Below are positions 13,222 through 22,488 of a stretch of 64,000 nucleotides of DNA, one piece after another. The notes under the pieces were generated by a model. It was not told the DNA's origin. It saw only the letters and a list, made by a program, of their open reading frames with translations, and ran no database searches. Each line of letters begins with the position of its first letter. Within the stretch, counting starts at the first letter, position 1. Position numbers and translations under genes: made by a program. The stretch comes from Candidatus Eisenbergiella merdigallinarum. GTDB taxonomy: Bacteria; Bacillota; Clostridia; Lachnospirales; Lachnospiraceae. The stretch is taken from NCBI GenBank assembly GCA_019119355.1, contig DWXE01000020.1:1-64000 (forward strand). The letters are read 5' to 3'.

Positions 13222-15981
13222 ATGTTTGAAGACAAAACGGCGAAACAGACAGAACAGCTTCTGAAAACGGACATGCGTGCCGGGCTTTCCGGGGAAGAGG
13301 CCGGGGAACGCTACAGCAGGGAAGGGCCCAACCAGCTGGCGGCTGCGAAACGAAAGAGCCCGCTGGCCTGTTTTCTCGAACAGCTCAACGATCCGCTGAT
13401 CTATGTGCTGCTGGCGGCTGCGGCGATTTCGATGCTCTTGCGCGAGGTCAGCGACGCCGTCATCATCATCGCGGTGGTGGGCCTGAACGCGGCGGTGGGG
13501 ATGGTGCAGGAGGGGAAGGCCCAGAAGGCGCTGGATTCCCTGAAAAAACTGACGCAGCCGACGGCCGTTGTGATCCGGGACGGCCGGGAAATGCAGATGG
13601 AAGCCTTCCGGCTGGTCCCCGGCGACCTGGTCTGCCTGGAAGCGGGCTGCCAGGTGCCGGCGGACCTTCGCCTGACAGAGACCGGGGAGCTGCAGGCGGA
13701 GGAATCCACCCTCACCGGGGAAACCGTGCCGGTGAAGAAGGACGCCTCCTTTTGCCTGCCGGAGGGCGGGAAAAAGGTCCCCCTGGGCGACCGGAAAAAC
13801 ATGGCCTATATGTCCACCGTCATCACCGGGGGCAGGGGAAGGGGAATCGTGGTTTCCACCGGCATGAATACGGAAATCGGGAAGATCGCTTCCATGATGG
13901 CCCAGGGGGAGGAGGAGCCGACCCCTCTGCAGAAGAGGCTGGGGGAACTGGGAACGGCCCTGAGCCTGCTGTCGCTGGGGATCTGCGCGCTGCTGTTCGC
14001 CATCGCGGTCATCCAGCACAGGAACGTCTTCGATATGTTGCTGACCGCCATTTCCCTGGCGGTGGCGGCCGTGCCGGAGGGGCTTCCGGCCGTGGTGACG
14101 CTGTGCCTGGCGCTGAGCGTGACGCGGATGGTGAAGGTCAACACCATCATCCGGAGGCTGCCTTCGGTGGAAACGCTGGGGGCGGTGAGCGTGGTCTGCT
14201 CCGACAAGACCGGCACTCTGACGCAGAACCGGATGCAGGTGTTGTCCTGCTATGTGGACGGGCGGATCCTGGAAGCCAGCGCCCTGGATGCGGACCGGCA
14301 CCGGCTGTTTCTGGAAGGGCTGACGCTGTGCAACGATGCCGTGGCCGGCGGGGAACGGATTGGGGATCCCACGGAGCTGGCCCTTCTGGATCTGGCCAGA
14401 GACTACGGAATGGACCGGGAAGGGCTGGAGAGCCGCCTGCGGAGAAGGGGGGAGATCCCCTTTCAGTCGGAGCGCAAAATGATGACGACCTTTCACCGGG
14501 GCGACGGCCGGCAGATCAGCTTTACGAAGGGGGCTCCGGACCGGGTGCTGAAGCTTTGTACGGCGGTCTGGAAAAACGGGCGGGCGCAGCCGCTGACCGC
14601 AGCGGAAAGGGAGCGGATCGGGGAAGCCGTATCGCAGCTGGCGTCCGGGGCGCTCAGAACCCTGGCGGTGGCCTGCAAAACGGGGGGCTCCGGGCCGGAG
14701 GAACGGGATCTGATTTTTCTGGGGATGACCGGGATGAAGGATCCGGTGCGCCCTGAGGCGGCGGAAGCGGTGGAAACCTTTCGCCGGGCCGGCGTGGACA
14801 CGGTGATGATCACGGGGGATCATGCCAGCACGGCCTTTGCCATCGGAAAGCAGCTTCGCATCGTCGGGGATCCGAAGCAGTGCATGACCGGGGAGGAGCT
14901 GGACGAACTGCCGGAAGCGGAATTTTTGAAACGCCTGGAGGACGTGAGGATTTTCGCCAGGGTTTCTCCGGCGGATAAGGTGAAAATCGTCAGGGGTTTC
15001 CAGAAAAAGGGAAATATCGTGGCCATGACCGGAGACGGGGTGAACGACGCCCCCTCCCTGAAAATCGCGGACGTGGGCGTGGCCATGGGAAAGGGAGGGA
15101 CAGACGTGGCCAGGCAGGCGGCGGACCTGGTTTTGACCGACGACAATTTCGCCACCATCGAAAAGGCCATCGAAGAGGGCCGCGGGGTTTACGAGAACAT
15201 CAAAAAGTCGGTGGTCTTTCTGCTGTCCTCCAACCTGGGGGAAATCCTGACCATGTTCGCGGCTGTCCTTCTGGGACTTCCTTCCCCTCTAAAATCCAGC
15301 CATATCCTCTGGATCAATCTGATCACGGATTCCCTTCCGGCCCTGGCCCTGGGCGTGGATCGAAACGATGGGAAGGAGCTGATGGGGCGGCCGCCCAGAA
15401 AGGCGCAGGAGAGCCTGTTTTCCGACGGCGGCCTGTCCAAAACGCTGCTTTACGGGATCCTCATCGCGGGGATCAGCCTGACCGCATTTTTCACCCTGCC
15501 CTGGTATATTCTCAAAGAGCAGGGCCTGCCCTTTTCGCCGGAACACATCGGCGCGCTCTTCGGGCAGCGGGATATCCTGGCCAGATCCCAGACCTACGCC
15601 TTTACTGTCCTGGGCATGTCGCAGCTGTTCCACGCGGTGGGGATGCGGGATGTGCACAAATCCGTCTTCCGGATGAACCATCTGGAAAACGGGCTGATGA
15701 TCCTGGCCTGCGCTGTCGGATTTTTCCTGCAGTTTTCCGTGACCGAAGCGCCGTTTTTCGTGCGGGCCTTCGGCACGGCGCGGCTGTCGGGGCACGAATG
15801 GCTGTACCTGACGGGGATGGCGGCCTTCCCCCTGCTGGCCCACGAGCTGCTGGTTTTGCTGAACGGCGACGTTGGCATACTCTCCGGGACAGGGCAATAT
15901 ACTGAATTATGTGGACAACATTGTATCAATGCTGGAAATCGTGAAAGGAGGAGGAATCGATGCAGCTTGCGGAAGAGGTGA
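13222..15981 (+). CDS. P-type cation ATPase, calcium-transporting (SERCA/PMCA-like)
   Basis: About 919 residues. An N-terminal cation ATPase domain is followed by the actuator ('[10 protein letters not shown]'), M4 with '[11 protein letters not shown]' whose Glu is a Ca2+ ligand in type IIA pumps, the phosphorylation site '[11 protein letters not shown]' (Asp328), the nucleotide domain ('FTKGAPD'), and the hinge 'MITGDHAST' and '[12 protein letters not shown]'. About ten membrane segments are expected. ATG 13222 is chosen because GGGAGG precedes it. The last 35 or so residues after '[10 protein letters not shown]' look unlike the family's usual C terminus (Cys/Arg-rich) and run 22 nt into spoIIIAA. 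A frame extension is therefore possible. The start region contains a ribosome-site hairpin. Confidence 0.88.
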   Translation: MFEDKTAKQTEQLLKTDMRAGLSGEEAGERYSREGPNQLAAAKRKSPLACFLEQLNDPLIYVLLAAAAISMLLREVSDAVIIIAVVGLNAAVGMVQEGKAQKALDSLKKLTQPTAVVIRDGREMQMEAFRLVPGDLVCLEAGCQVPADLRLTETGELQAEESTLTGETVPVKKDASFCLPEGGKKVPLGDRKNMAYMSTVITGGRGRGIVVSTGMNTEIGKIASMMAQGEEEPTPLQKRLGELGTALSLLSLGICALLFAIAVIQHRNVFDMLLTAISLAVAAVPEGLPAVVTLCLALSVTRMVKVNTIIRRLPSVETLGAVSVVCSDKTGTLTQNRMQVLSCYVDGRILEASALDADRHRLFLEGLTLCNDAVAGGERIGDPTELALLDLARDYGMDREGLESRLRRRGEIPFQSERKMMTTFHRGDGRQISFTKGAPDRVLKLCTAVWKNGRAQPLTAAERERIGEAVSQLASGALRTLAVACKTGGSGPEERDLIFLGMTGMKDPVRPEAAEAVETFRRAGVDTVMITGDHASTAFAIGKQLRIVGDPKQCMTGEELDELPEAEFLKRLEDVRIFARVSPADKVKIVRGFQKKGNIVAMTGDGVNDAPSLKIADVGVAMGKGGTDVARQAADLVLTDDNFATIEKAIEEGRGVYENIKKSVVFLLSSNLGEILTMFAAVLLGLPSPLKSSHILWINLITDSLPALALGVDRNDGKELMGRPPRKAQESLFSDGGLSKTLLYGILIAGISLTAFFTLPWYILKEQGLPFSPEHIGALFGQRDILARSQTYAFTVLGMSQLFHAVGMRDVHKSVFRMNHLENGLMILACAVGFFLQFSVTEAPFFVRAFGTARLSGHEWLYLTGMAAFPLLAHELLVLLNGDVGILSGTGQYTELCGQHCINAGNRERRRNRCSLRKR
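15874..15903 (+). promoter_or_regulatory. Candidate sigma-E promoter of the spoIIIA operon
   Basis: GCATACT at 15875-15881 and AATATACT at 15896-15903 are 14 nt apart. This resembles the sigma-E -35 (KMATATT) and -10 (CATACACT, 6 of 8 here) elements. It lies inside the 3' end of the ATPase gene, about 57 nt before the spoIIIAA start. Confidence 0.45.
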
Positions 15982-16916
15982 TCCGGCTGTTTCCCGAATA
16001 TCTGAGATTTAAATGGAAGGACGTGGCCGGGATGGGGGAAGCGCTGCAGGAAATCCGGCTGCGCTGCGAGCGCCCGGTGATGATTTACGCCCGGGGAGAA
16101 GAATGGTATCTGGACCGTTCCGGAAGGCTGACCCGGGAAATCGAACGGGCTCAGACGCTATCCAGGGACGAACTGTCGCAGATTTTAAAACATATTTGCC
16201 GGTATTCCCTCTATGCGTACGAGGATGAGATGAGCCGGGGATACATGAGCGCGGACGGGGGATTCCGGGTGGGGATCGCCGGGGAAGTGATCCTGAATCC
16301 GGACGGAAGCGTCAAAAACGTCCGCTACATTTCCAGCCTGAATATCCGGATCGCCCATGAGGCCCGGGGAGCGGCGGCCCCGGTCCTGCCCTGGCTCTAC
16401 GACGGCGGGCGGCTGGAAAACGTGCTCATTTTGTCCCCGCCGGGCTGCGGGAAAACCACCCTGCTGCGGGACATCATCCGCATGGTTTCCGACGGAAACG
16501 AGTGCGCTCCCGGGCAGACCGTGGGCGTGGTGGATGAGCGGTCGGAGATCGCCGGCTGCTTTCAGGGCATTCCCAGAAACGATGTGGGAAAGCGGACCGA
16601 CGTGCTGGACGGCTGCCCGAAGGGAGAAGGGATGATGATGCTGCTGCGGTCCATGGCGCCGAAGGTCATGGCCGTGGATGAGCTGGGGAGCCGGGAGGAT
16701 GTGGCCGCCCTGGAGCAGGTGCTCAAATGCGGATGCAGCGTGCTGGCCACCGTCCACGGATCATCCTGGGAAGAACTGTGCCGGAAGCGGTTTTTGCAGC
16801 CCCTTCTGGAGGGACATGTGTTCGGGCGCTTCGTGGTTCTCGGGAAACGGGGCGACAGATTCGTGGTGGAACAGGTGCGGGATCCGGACGGGCAGATTCT
16901 GGCGGAAGGGCTTTGA
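15960..16916 (+). CDS. spoIIIAA: Stage III sporulation protein AA, secretion-type ATPase
   Basis: Mother-cell ATPase thought to power the SpoIIIA-SpoIIQ channel between mother cell and forespore. Its 318 residues contain a Walker A 'SPPGCGKTT' at 159-167, 'VGVVDERSEI' and a Walker B-like 'VMAVDELGS' near 233-241, as in the type II/IV secretion ATPase superfamily. ATG 15960 follows GGAGGAGG. It is the first gene of an uninterrupted eight-gene operon and overlaps the end of the ATPase gene upstream by 22 nt. Mother-cell (sigma-E) control is expected from the family, and a sigma-E-like sequence is present upstream. Confidence 0.95.
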   Translation: MQLAEEVIRLFPEYLRFKWKDVAGMGEALQEIRLRCERPVMIYARGEEWYLDRSGRLTREIERAQTLSRDELSQILKHICRYSLYAYEDEMSRGYMSADGGFRVGIAGEVILNPDGSVKNVRYISSLNIRIAHEARGAAAPVLPWLYDGGRLENVLILSPPGCGKTTLLRDIIRMVSDGNECAPGQTVGVVDERSEIAGCFQGIPRNDVGKRTDVLDGCPKGEGMMMLLRSMAPKVMAVDELGSREDVAALEQVLKCGCSVLATVHGSSWEELCRKRFLQPLLEGHVFGRFVVLGKRGDRFVVEQVRDPDGQILAEGL

Positions 16917-17437
16917 TGCTGGCCGCGGTGGGCGCCTGCCTGACGGTGCTGGGAGCGGCCGGTGCGGGCGGCTGCATCTGCCTGGAGCGCGGGAGGAGGA
17001 TCGACCGCCTGTCCGTTTTCGTACAGGCATTTTCCCTGATGGCGGGGGAAATCGCCTACAGCAGGATTTCCCTGCCGGAGGTATTTCTGGAACTGGGGAG
17101 TCGGCTGGACGACGCTTCCCTAGGAGAAGTATTTTCCGGGATGGGAAGCCGGCTGTGCGACGGAAGCGGTCAGGACATCCGGACCATCTGGGGGGAGGAA
17201 ATGGGGAACTATCTGCGGCGGACGGAACTGACGCCCGGGGAAAAGGAGCTGATCCTCTCCTTTCCGTCCTCGGTCTGGTATCTGGACGGAGGGCGGCAGC
17301 AGGCGGCGGTGGAAGCGTTTTCGCAGCGCTTTTTGGAGGAAGCGCGGCGGGCCGGGCAGACGCAGCGGGAGGAAAACAGAATCACGATGGCGGTGAGCGT
17401 CGCCTGCGGGGCGCTCGCGGCGATTCTGCTGGCGTGA
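16916..17437 (+). CDS. spoIIIAB: Stage III sporulation protein AB
   Basis: A membrane protein related to the GspF platform protein of secretion systems; part of the SpoIIIA complex. ATG 16916 overlaps the spoIIIAA stop by one base (TGATG) and has GGAAGGG just before it, giving 173 residues, the usual size. A longer open frame upstream lies wholly inside spoIIIAA and is rejected. There are hydrophobic ends at residues 1-22 and about 155-173, with conserved text 'FVQAFSLMAGEIAYSRISLPE'-like (from FVQAF to SLPE) in the first third. Translation is coupled to spoIIIAA. Confidence 0.9.
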   Translation: MLAAVGACLTVLGAAGAGGCICLERGRRIDRLSVFVQAFSLMAGEIAYSRISLPEVFLELGSRLDDASLGEVFSGMGSRLCDGSGQDIRTIWGEEMGNYLRRTELTPGEKELILSFPSSVWYLDGGRQQAAVEAFSQRFLEEARRAGQTQREENRITMAVSVACGALAAILLA

Positions 17438-17456
17438 AAAGGACGGGGGAAAGCGG

Positions 17457-17651
17457 ATGGAGGTCAGTCTGATTTTTAAAATTGCGGCGGTGGGGATCCT
17501 GGTGACGATTTTGTGCCAGGTCCTGAAACACAGCGGAAGGGAGGAACATGCCTTTTTGCTGTCGCTGGCCGCACTGATACTTGTGTTGAGCTGGATTGTG
17601 CCCTATATCTACGATCTGTTTTCCACCATTCAGACGTTGTTTTCCCTGTAA
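17457..17651 (+). CDS. spoIIIAC: Stage III sporulation protein AC
   Basis: A 64-residue integral membrane protein with two hydrophobic helices (about 6-24 and 32-55) joined by a short polar turn 'KHSGREEHA'. This is the standard SpoIIIAC size and layout. It begins 20 nt after spoIIIAB with AAAGGACGGGGG as ribosome site. It is homologous in shape to SpoIIIAD, which follows, and both are small channel components of the mother-cell complex required for late forespore sigma-G activity. Confidence 0.92.
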   Translation: MEVSLIFKIAAVGILVTILCQVLKHSGREEHAFLLSLAALILVLSWIVPYIYDLFSTIQTLFSL

Positions 17652-17678
17652 ATCGCGGGCGCGGCGGGAGGTGAAGAA

Positions 17679-18065
17679 ATGGAGTTCGTCAAAATCGGGG
17701 CCATCGCGGTGGCCGGCGTCCTTTTGGGGATCCAGTTTAAGAGCGGCAGGCAGGAATACGGGACATATATCGGCGCGGTCATCTGCCTTCTGATTTTTTC
17801 CTGTACCGCGGCCTATATGGGGCAGGTGAAGGAGCAGCTGGAAGCGTTCGCGGCCTATCTGACTTCCGCGGGCAGGTATTTCACCCTGCTGTTTAAAATC
17901 GTGGGGATCACCTGGCTGTGCGAATTCGTGGCCGGAATCTGCAGGGACAGCGGCTTTTCCGCCATCGCCTCCCAGATCGAGCTGTTCGGAAAAATCGCGA
18001 TTCTCTTCGCGGGAATGCCGGTGTTTCTGTCGCTGGTGGAAACCATCGCGGAGTTTATGGGGTAA
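17679..18065 (+). CDS. spoIIIAD: Stage III sporulation protein AD
   Basis: A 128-residue membrane protein with about four hydrophobic segments. It starts 'MEFVKIGAIAVAGVLLGIQFK' in family style (from MEFVKIG to GIQFK) and contains 'WLCEFVAGICRDSGFSAIASQIELFGK', here cited by its ends WLCEF and LFGK, the conserved SpoIIIAC/AD block. GGGAGGTG is the ribosome site. Between spoIIIAC (27-nt gap) and spoIIIAE (4-nt gap). Structural part of the SpoIIIA channel in the outer forespore membrane. Confidence 0.93.
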   Translation: MEFVKIGAIAVAGVLLGIQFKSGRQEYGTYIGAVICLLIFSCTAAYMGQVKEQLEAFAAYLTSAGRYFTLLFKIVGITWLCEFVAGICRDSGFSAIASQIELFGKIAILFAGMPVFLSLVETIAEFMG

Positions 18066-18069
18066 AGGG

Positions 18070-19125
18070 ATGAACGGTATGGAACACTATCTGGAACAGC
18101 TGAATCTGACGGGGATGATGGAAGAGCTGGACGGATTTTTCCCGGACGCGTCCCTGGATCTGTGGGGGATGTTCGAGCGGATTCTGGTGGGAAACTGGAA
18201 AGAGGCGGGACAAATGGCGTGGCAGGGGCTGTTCGGCAGCGTTCTGGATCAGGCGGCGGGGATGCGGGGCCTTCTGGCTTCCCTCCTGATCCTGGGAATG
18301 CTTTCGGTCCTGGTATCCAGCTTTCTGGCGAGCTTTGAAAACCATCAGATCGCTCAGATCGCCCACTACATTTTCTATCTGCTCCTGCTGGCCATCGTGC
18401 TCAAAATTTTCGCCCGGTGTTATGAGATCGCGCGGCAGTCCATGGAAGCCATGACGCAGTTTTCCCGCTTCGTGCTGCCGGCCCTCTGCCTGTCCCTGGG
18501 GCCGGCGGCGGGCGGGCTCACCGCGGCCGGGTATTACGAACTGGCTCTGGTGCTGATCTTTCTGGTGGAAACCTTCCTCCTGCAGCTGTGCCTGCCCCTC
18601 CTTCCGGTTTTCATGCTGCTGCTTTTGATGAACGGGGTCTGGGAGGAGGGCAAGCTGGCTTCGCTGATGGAACTCCTGGAAAAAGGGCTGAAGGCCGCCG
18701 CCGGATTCTGCATGGCCGCGGTTACCGGGCTGGGATTTTTGCAGTCCATGGTGGCTCCCGCGCTGGACGGTTTGAAGCGCAGCACCATGCAAAAGGCCGT
18801 CTCGGCCATTCCGGCCCTGGGCGGGCTGGCGGAGAGCACCACCCAGCTTCTGATCGGGTCCGCGGTGCTTTTGAAAAACAGCCTGGGCCTGTTCGCCCTG
18901 ATTTTGCTGGTCCTTTTGATCGCCGCCCCCTTCGGGCAGCTGTTTTTGTACGGGGCGATGCTGCGCGCGGCCGGGGCGCTGATGGGGATCGTGGCGGACA
19001 GGCGGCTGACGGCCTGCGTGAACCGGGCTGCTGACGCGGTGTTTTTGACCCTGCGCATCGCGGGCGCGGCCGCCGCCTGCTTTCTGATCCTCATCGCGGT
19101 GGTGACCTGTCTGGCGGGAGGATAA
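18070..19125 (+). CDS. spoIIIAE: Stage III sporulation protein AE
   Basis: The largest membrane protein of the SpoIIIA complex, 351 residues. Residues 1-60 are soluble or amphipathic; the remainder has seven or so hydrophobic helices. Family-type stretches are 'SRFVLPALCLSLGP' near 136, 'SAIPALGGLAEST' near 245 and 'NSLGLFALILLVL' near 270. It begins at ATG 18070 directly after AAAGGG; a second in-frame ATG two codons on is possible. Length is close to the usual 350-400. Required in Bacillus for engulfment-to-sigma-G progression. Confidence 0.93.
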   Translation: MNGMEHYLEQLNLTGMMEELDGFFPDASLDLWGMFERILVGNWKEAGQMAWQGLFGSVLDQAAGMRGLLASLLILGMLSVLVSSFLASFENHQIAQIAHYIFYLLLLAIVLKIFARCYEIARQSMEAMTQFSRFVLPALCLSLGPAAGGLTAAGYYELALVLIFLVETFLLQLCLPLLPVFMLLLLMNGVWEEGKLASLMELLEKGLKAAAGFCMAAVTGLGFLQSMVAPALDGLKRSTMQKAVSAIPALGGLAESTTQLLIGSAVLLKNSLGLFALILLVLLIAAPFGQLFLYGAMLRAAGALMGIVADRRLTACVNRAADAVFLTLRIAGAAAACFLILIAVVTCLAGG

Positions 19126-19131
19126 AGGCGG

Positions 19132-19734
19132 ATGATGGAAGAGCTGCTGTCGGTTTTGAAGGAAACGGCCATTTTCATGCTGGCCTCCCAGCTGATCCTG
19201 CATTTTGCCGTGGAAAAGCAATATGAGAAATACGGGAAAATGATCGCGGCCCTGATCGTCCTGGCCCAGCTCGCCGTTCCGGTCCTGTCTTTGTTCCGGG
19301 GAGATCTGGCTTCCGGTTTCTTTCAGAAAATGGACCGGCTGGAGGCGGAAAACGAAATTTTTTCCAGGGAGCTGGAAGAAATGGAGGGGATGGAAGGGGC
19401 CCTGGTGGAAGAAGGGCTGTTTTCGTCCGTGGAACAGAGGCTGGAAGGCGAAGCGGCCGCGGCGGGCGTGAGGGTGTCCAGCGTGGAGCTTTCGGGGGAC
19501 GTGCTCAGGATCGGCGTGGAAAACGCGTCCGGGGATGCGCCTTCGGGAGAAGGGCCGGAGGGGGCCAGGGAAAACGGGGAGATCGCCTCCGTGCGGGTGG
19601 ATCCGGTGACGATCGGGGAAGAGAGCGCGCAGGCATCGGGCGCGGCCGGCGTCAACCGGCAGGATCTGGCCAGACGGTTTGCGGCCGCGCTGGGGATGGA
19701 GGAGCAGGAGGTGGAGGTGATCGGGCTTGGATAA
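19132..19734 (+). CDS. spoIIIAF: Stage III sporulation protein AF
   Basis: A 200-residue protein with two N-terminal membrane helices (about 10-26 and 36-55) and a soluble C-terminal domain, the known SpoIIIAF arrangement in which the C-terminal part adopts a ring-building fold. The C-terminal domain has 'AAAGVRVSSVELSGD' and ends 'FAAALGMEEQEVEVIGLG'-type (ends FAAAL and IGLG). Two ATG codons adjoin (19132 and 19135). It overlaps spoIIIAG by 8 nt. Middle and linker are rich in Glu/Gly, as elsewhere in this genome. Confidence 0.88.
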   Translation: MMEELLSVLKETAIFMLASQLILHFAVEKQYEKYGKMIAALIVLAQLAVPVLSLFRGDLASGFFQKMDRLEAENEIFSRELEEMEGMEGALVEEGLFSSVEQRLEGEAAAAGVRVSSVELSGDVLRIGVENASGDAPSGEGPEGARENGEIASVRVDPVTIGEESAQASGAAGVNRQDLARRFAAALGMEEQEVEVIGLG

Positions 19735-20374
19735 ACTGAAAAGCTGGTTTGCGGGAAAGCTGACCCGGGAAAATATGGTCGTCCTGGCGCTGTCCGGGAT
19801 TTTGCTCATGGTGATCGCCCTTCCTTCCGGGAGAAAAGAGAAGGAGGGGAACGAAGGAGGGTCCGGTTTATCGGACGCACAATCTGCTAGAATCGAAGAA
19901 AACGAAGGCGAAAGCGGCGGGGAAGAGAGGGAGCTGGAGCGGCGCCTGGAGGAGTTCCTCTCCTGCATGGAAGGCGCCGGGGAGGTGAAGGTGATGCTCA
20001 CCTTTTCTTCCACGCAGGAACAGGTGGTGGAGAAGGACGGCCCCTATACCAGCTCGCAGACCAGCGAGAACGACAGCGCCGGCGGCAGCAGGAGCATCGA
20101 TCAGCGGGAGCAGGAGCAGTCCACGGTCTATACCACGGACCGGGAGGGAAACCAGGTCCCCTACGTGAAAAAGACGCTGGCCGCAGCCGTGGAGGGGGTG
20201 ACCGTCCTGGCCCAGGGAGGGGATTCCTGGACGGTTCAGAAAAATATTACCGACGTGATCGAGGCATTATTCGGGATAGAAGCTCATAAAATTAAAGTAG
20301 CAAAGCTGGTGGTCCCTTCCGGTGAGGCGGCCGCCGCAGAGGAAAATGAGGAAAGCAGAGGGATCAGAAATTGA
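19727..20374 (+). CDS. spoIIIAG: Stage III sporulation protein AG
   Basis: SpoIIIAG forms the large ring of the mother-cell/forespore channel. The 215-residue protein has one membrane helix (about 16-34), an acidic linker (about 40-68) and a ring-building domain with 'LEEFLSCMEGAGEVKVMLTFSS' (from LEEFLS to LTFSS) and 'ITDVIEALFGIEAHKIKVAKL' (from ITDVI to VAKL), both typical. The start is TTG 19727, chosen because GGAGGTGA lies 9 nt before and the reading frame begins inside spoIIIAF. The stop overlaps the next start. Confidence 0.92.
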   Translation: MDKLKSWFAGKLTRENMVVLALSGILLMVIALPSGRKEKEGNEGGSGLSDAQSARIEENEGESGGEERELERRLEEFLSCMEGAGEVKVMLTFSSTQEQVVEKDGPYTSSQTSENDSAGGSRSIDQREQEQSTVYTTDREGNQVPYVKKTLAAAVEGVTVLAQGGDSWTVQKNITDVIEALFGIEAHKIKVAKLVVPSGEAAAAEENEESRGIRN

Positions 20375-21132
20375 AAAACATGTTCAAACGCAACCAGATT
20401 ATGATCACGGCCCTGGCCATTATGATAGCGGTGGCGGGGTATCTGAATTTCGCCGGGACCAGGATCGGGGAAGAGGAGATGGTGAGCGCCGGCGCGGAGG
20501 CTGTGCAGGAGGATGCGCAGGAGCTGTCCGATCCCCTGCTGGAAGATTCGCTGTCGGATATCCCCAGCCTGGATTCCGACGACGAGGCGGCGGCCGTGGA
20601 GAATTTCCTGGATTCCGACATGCAGGTGGCGGACGGCGCGGAGGTTTCCATCGTCTCCGATTATCTGGAAGAGGGGATGGCGCAGGAAGCTTCGGATGAG
20701 GTGGCAGCCGTGGGGCAGGAGGCGGAGGTACAGGACGGAGAGACGCCGGGAGAAGCCGTCTATACCAGTTCTTCCGGAGTTTCCTCCCTGTCGGGTGCCA
20801 GGCTTTTAAAGGAGCAGACCCGGGCGAAAAATAAGGAGACGCTCCTGGAAATCATCAACAACGCCAACATCGCGGAGAGCCAGAAGCAGGAGGCGGTGGA
20901 CAATATGATCGCCCTGACGGATGTGGCTGAGCGGGAGACCGCCGCGGAGATCCTTCTGGAGGCGAAGGGGTTTGCGGACGCGGTGGTCACCATTACCGGA
21001 GACAGCGCCGATGTGGTCGTCGCCATGACGTCCCTGACGGATGCGCAGTGCGCGCAGATCGAAGACATCGTTTCCCGCAAGACCGGGGTGGCTGCGGAGA
21101 ACATCGTGATCAACCCCATGTCGGAGAACTGA
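20371..21132 (+). CDS. spoIIIAH: Stage III sporulation protein AH
   Basis: The mother-cell partner of forespore SpoIIQ. One membrane helix near residues 8-26, a long acidic linker (about 30-125), then a YscJ/FliF-like domain (about 150-253) containing 'ILLEAKGFADAVVTITGDSADVVV' (from ILLEAK to DVVV) and ending 'VINPMSEN'. It is 253 residues long; the linker is longer than in B. subtilis. TTG 20371 overlaps the spoIIIAG stop; an ATG three codons later is an alternative. Last gene of the operon. A CCGCCCGC/GCGGGCGG hairpin follows (21142-21178) but has no T run. Confidence 0.9.
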   Translation: MKNMFKRNQIMITALAIMIAVAGYLNFAGTRIGEEEMVSAGAEAVQEDAQELSDPLLEDSLSDIPSLDSDDEAAAVENFLDSDMQVADGAEVSIVSDYLEEGMAQEASDEVAAVGQEAEVQDGETPGEAVYTSSSGVSSLSGARLLKEQTRAKNKETLLEIINNANIAESQKQEAVDNMIALTDVAERETAAEILLEAKGFADAVVTITGDSADVVVAMTSLTDAQCAQIEDIVSRKTGVAAENIVINPMSEN

Positions 21133-21257
21133 CAGGGGCTGCCGCCCGCCGTCAGAAAAGGCGTGCCAAAGCGGGCGGAATATGTTACACTTAAAACCAG
21201 TTGGATTTCGAAAAGATACCGGAGAAAAAATCCGCTTTCAGGAAGGAGAAGCGCCAC

Positions 21258-22409
21258 ATGAAAAGAGTATTTTTGATCGTATTGGACAGCGTTGGGATCG
21301 GGGAGATGCCGGATGCGGCCGCCTATGGGGATTCGGGGACCAATACCCTGAAGGCGGCCGCATCCAGCCCGTTTTTTCGTTTGCCCAACCTGGCGAAGCT
21401 GGGTATTTTCAATCTGGACGGGGTGGACTGGCATCCGGATGCGGCGGATTTCACCGGCAGGATCGCCCGGATGAAGGAAGCATCCAGGGGGAAAGATACG
21501 ACCATCGGCCACTGGGAGATCGCGGGGATCCGTTCGCCCAGGCCCCTGCCCACCTATCCCGAAGGCTTTCCCGAAGAGGTGATGGAGCGCTTCTGCAGCG
21601 CGGTGGGAAGGGGATATCTGTGCAATAAACCCTATTCCGGGACGCAGGTGATTCAGGATTACGGGGACGAGCATGTCCGCACGGGAAAACTCATCGTCTA
21701 CACCTCCGCGGACAGCGTCTTTCAGATCGCGGCCCACGAGGACGTGGTGCCCGCCGAAGAGCTGTATCGGATCTGCGCCGTGGCCAGGGAGCAGCTTCAG
21801 GGCGAGCACGGCGTGGGCCGGGTCATCGCCAGGCCCTTCGCCGGCGCCAGCGGCAGCTACGTCCGGACCTCCGGCAGGCACGACTATTCCCTGACCCCGC
21901 CCGGCACCACCATGCTGGATCAGCTCAGCGCAGCCGGGCACCCGGTGATCGGCGTGGGGAAGATCCGCGACATCTTTGCCGGAAAGGGGATCACGGAGTA
22001 CGTCACCACCGCGGGAAATGAGGACGGGATCGAAAAGACCCTCTCCTATCTGAAGAAGGACTTCGACGGGCTGTGTTTCGTCAACCTGGTGGACTACGAC
22101 ATGCTCTACGGCCACAGGAGGGATGTGGACGGATACGCCAGGGCCCTGACGTACTTCGACGAGAGGCTTCCTGAGCTCCTGGCCTGCCTGAGGCCGGACG
22201 ACCTTCTGATGATCACAGCGGATCACGGCTGCGATCCTTCCTATACCAGGACCACGGATCACACCCGGGAGTATACGCCGTTTCTGATGGCAGGGCCTGA
22301 GGTGAAGCCGGCCAACCTGGGGACCAGGGATACGTTTGCGGACATCGCGGCTACGGTGCTGGACTGGTTCGGCATCGTGCCGGCCTTTGAAGGGAAGTCC
22401 ATGCTCTGA
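21258..22409 (+). CDS. deoB: Phosphopentomutase
   Basis: Interconverts (deoxy)ribose-1- and -5-phosphates in nucleoside salvage; a two-Mn alkaline-phosphatase-superfamily enzyme. Residues 1-20 begin 'MKRVFLIVLDSVGIGEMPD' with the metal-binding Asp. Further on are 'TIGHWEIAG', the phosphorylated Thr region, and 'DHGCDPSYTRTTDHTREYTP' (ends DHGCD and EYTP), with the C-terminal metal ligands. 383 residues, normal. ATG 21258 is preferred because AGGAAGGAG precedes it; an upstream in-frame start would add 19 residues before the fold. It appears to be monocistronic. Confidence 0.96.
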   Translation: MKRVFLIVLDSVGIGEMPDAAAYGDSGTNTLKAAASSPFFRLPNLAKLGIFNLDGVDWHPDAADFTGRIARMKEASRGKDTTIGHWEIAGIRSPRPLPTYPEGFPEEVMERFCSAVGRGYLCNKPYSGTQVIQDYGDEHVRTGKLIVYTSADSVFQIAAHEDVVPAEELYRICAVAREQLQGEHGVGRVIARPFAGASGSYVRTSGRHDYSLTPPGTTMLDQLSAAGHPVIGVGKIRDIFAGKGITEYVTTAGNEDGIEKTLSYLKKDFDGLCFVNLVDYDMLYGHRRDVDGYARALTYFDERLPELLACLRPDDLLMITADHGCDPSYTRTTDHTREYTPFLMAGPEVKPANLGTRDTFADIAATVLDWFGIVPAFEGKSML

Positions 22410-22423
22410 GATGGGAATAGAGG

Positions 22424-22453
22424 TTGACAAAAGCGTTTTCGCTGCTGTTTAAT
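22424..22453 (+). promoter_or_regulatory. Promoter of prfC
   Basis: A consensus TTGACA at 22424-22429, 18-nt spacer, TTTAAT at 22448-22453, about 36 nt before the prfC start. Confidence 0.55.
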
Positions 22454-22488
22454 GGGAAAAGAACTTTTTTGATGTGGAGGAAACGAAA

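Noticed and set aside
18055-20013. 650-codon minus-strand frame under spoIIIAE-AG
   Set aside because: Overlaps three conserved sporulation genes and shows Gln/His/Pro low-complexity text only.
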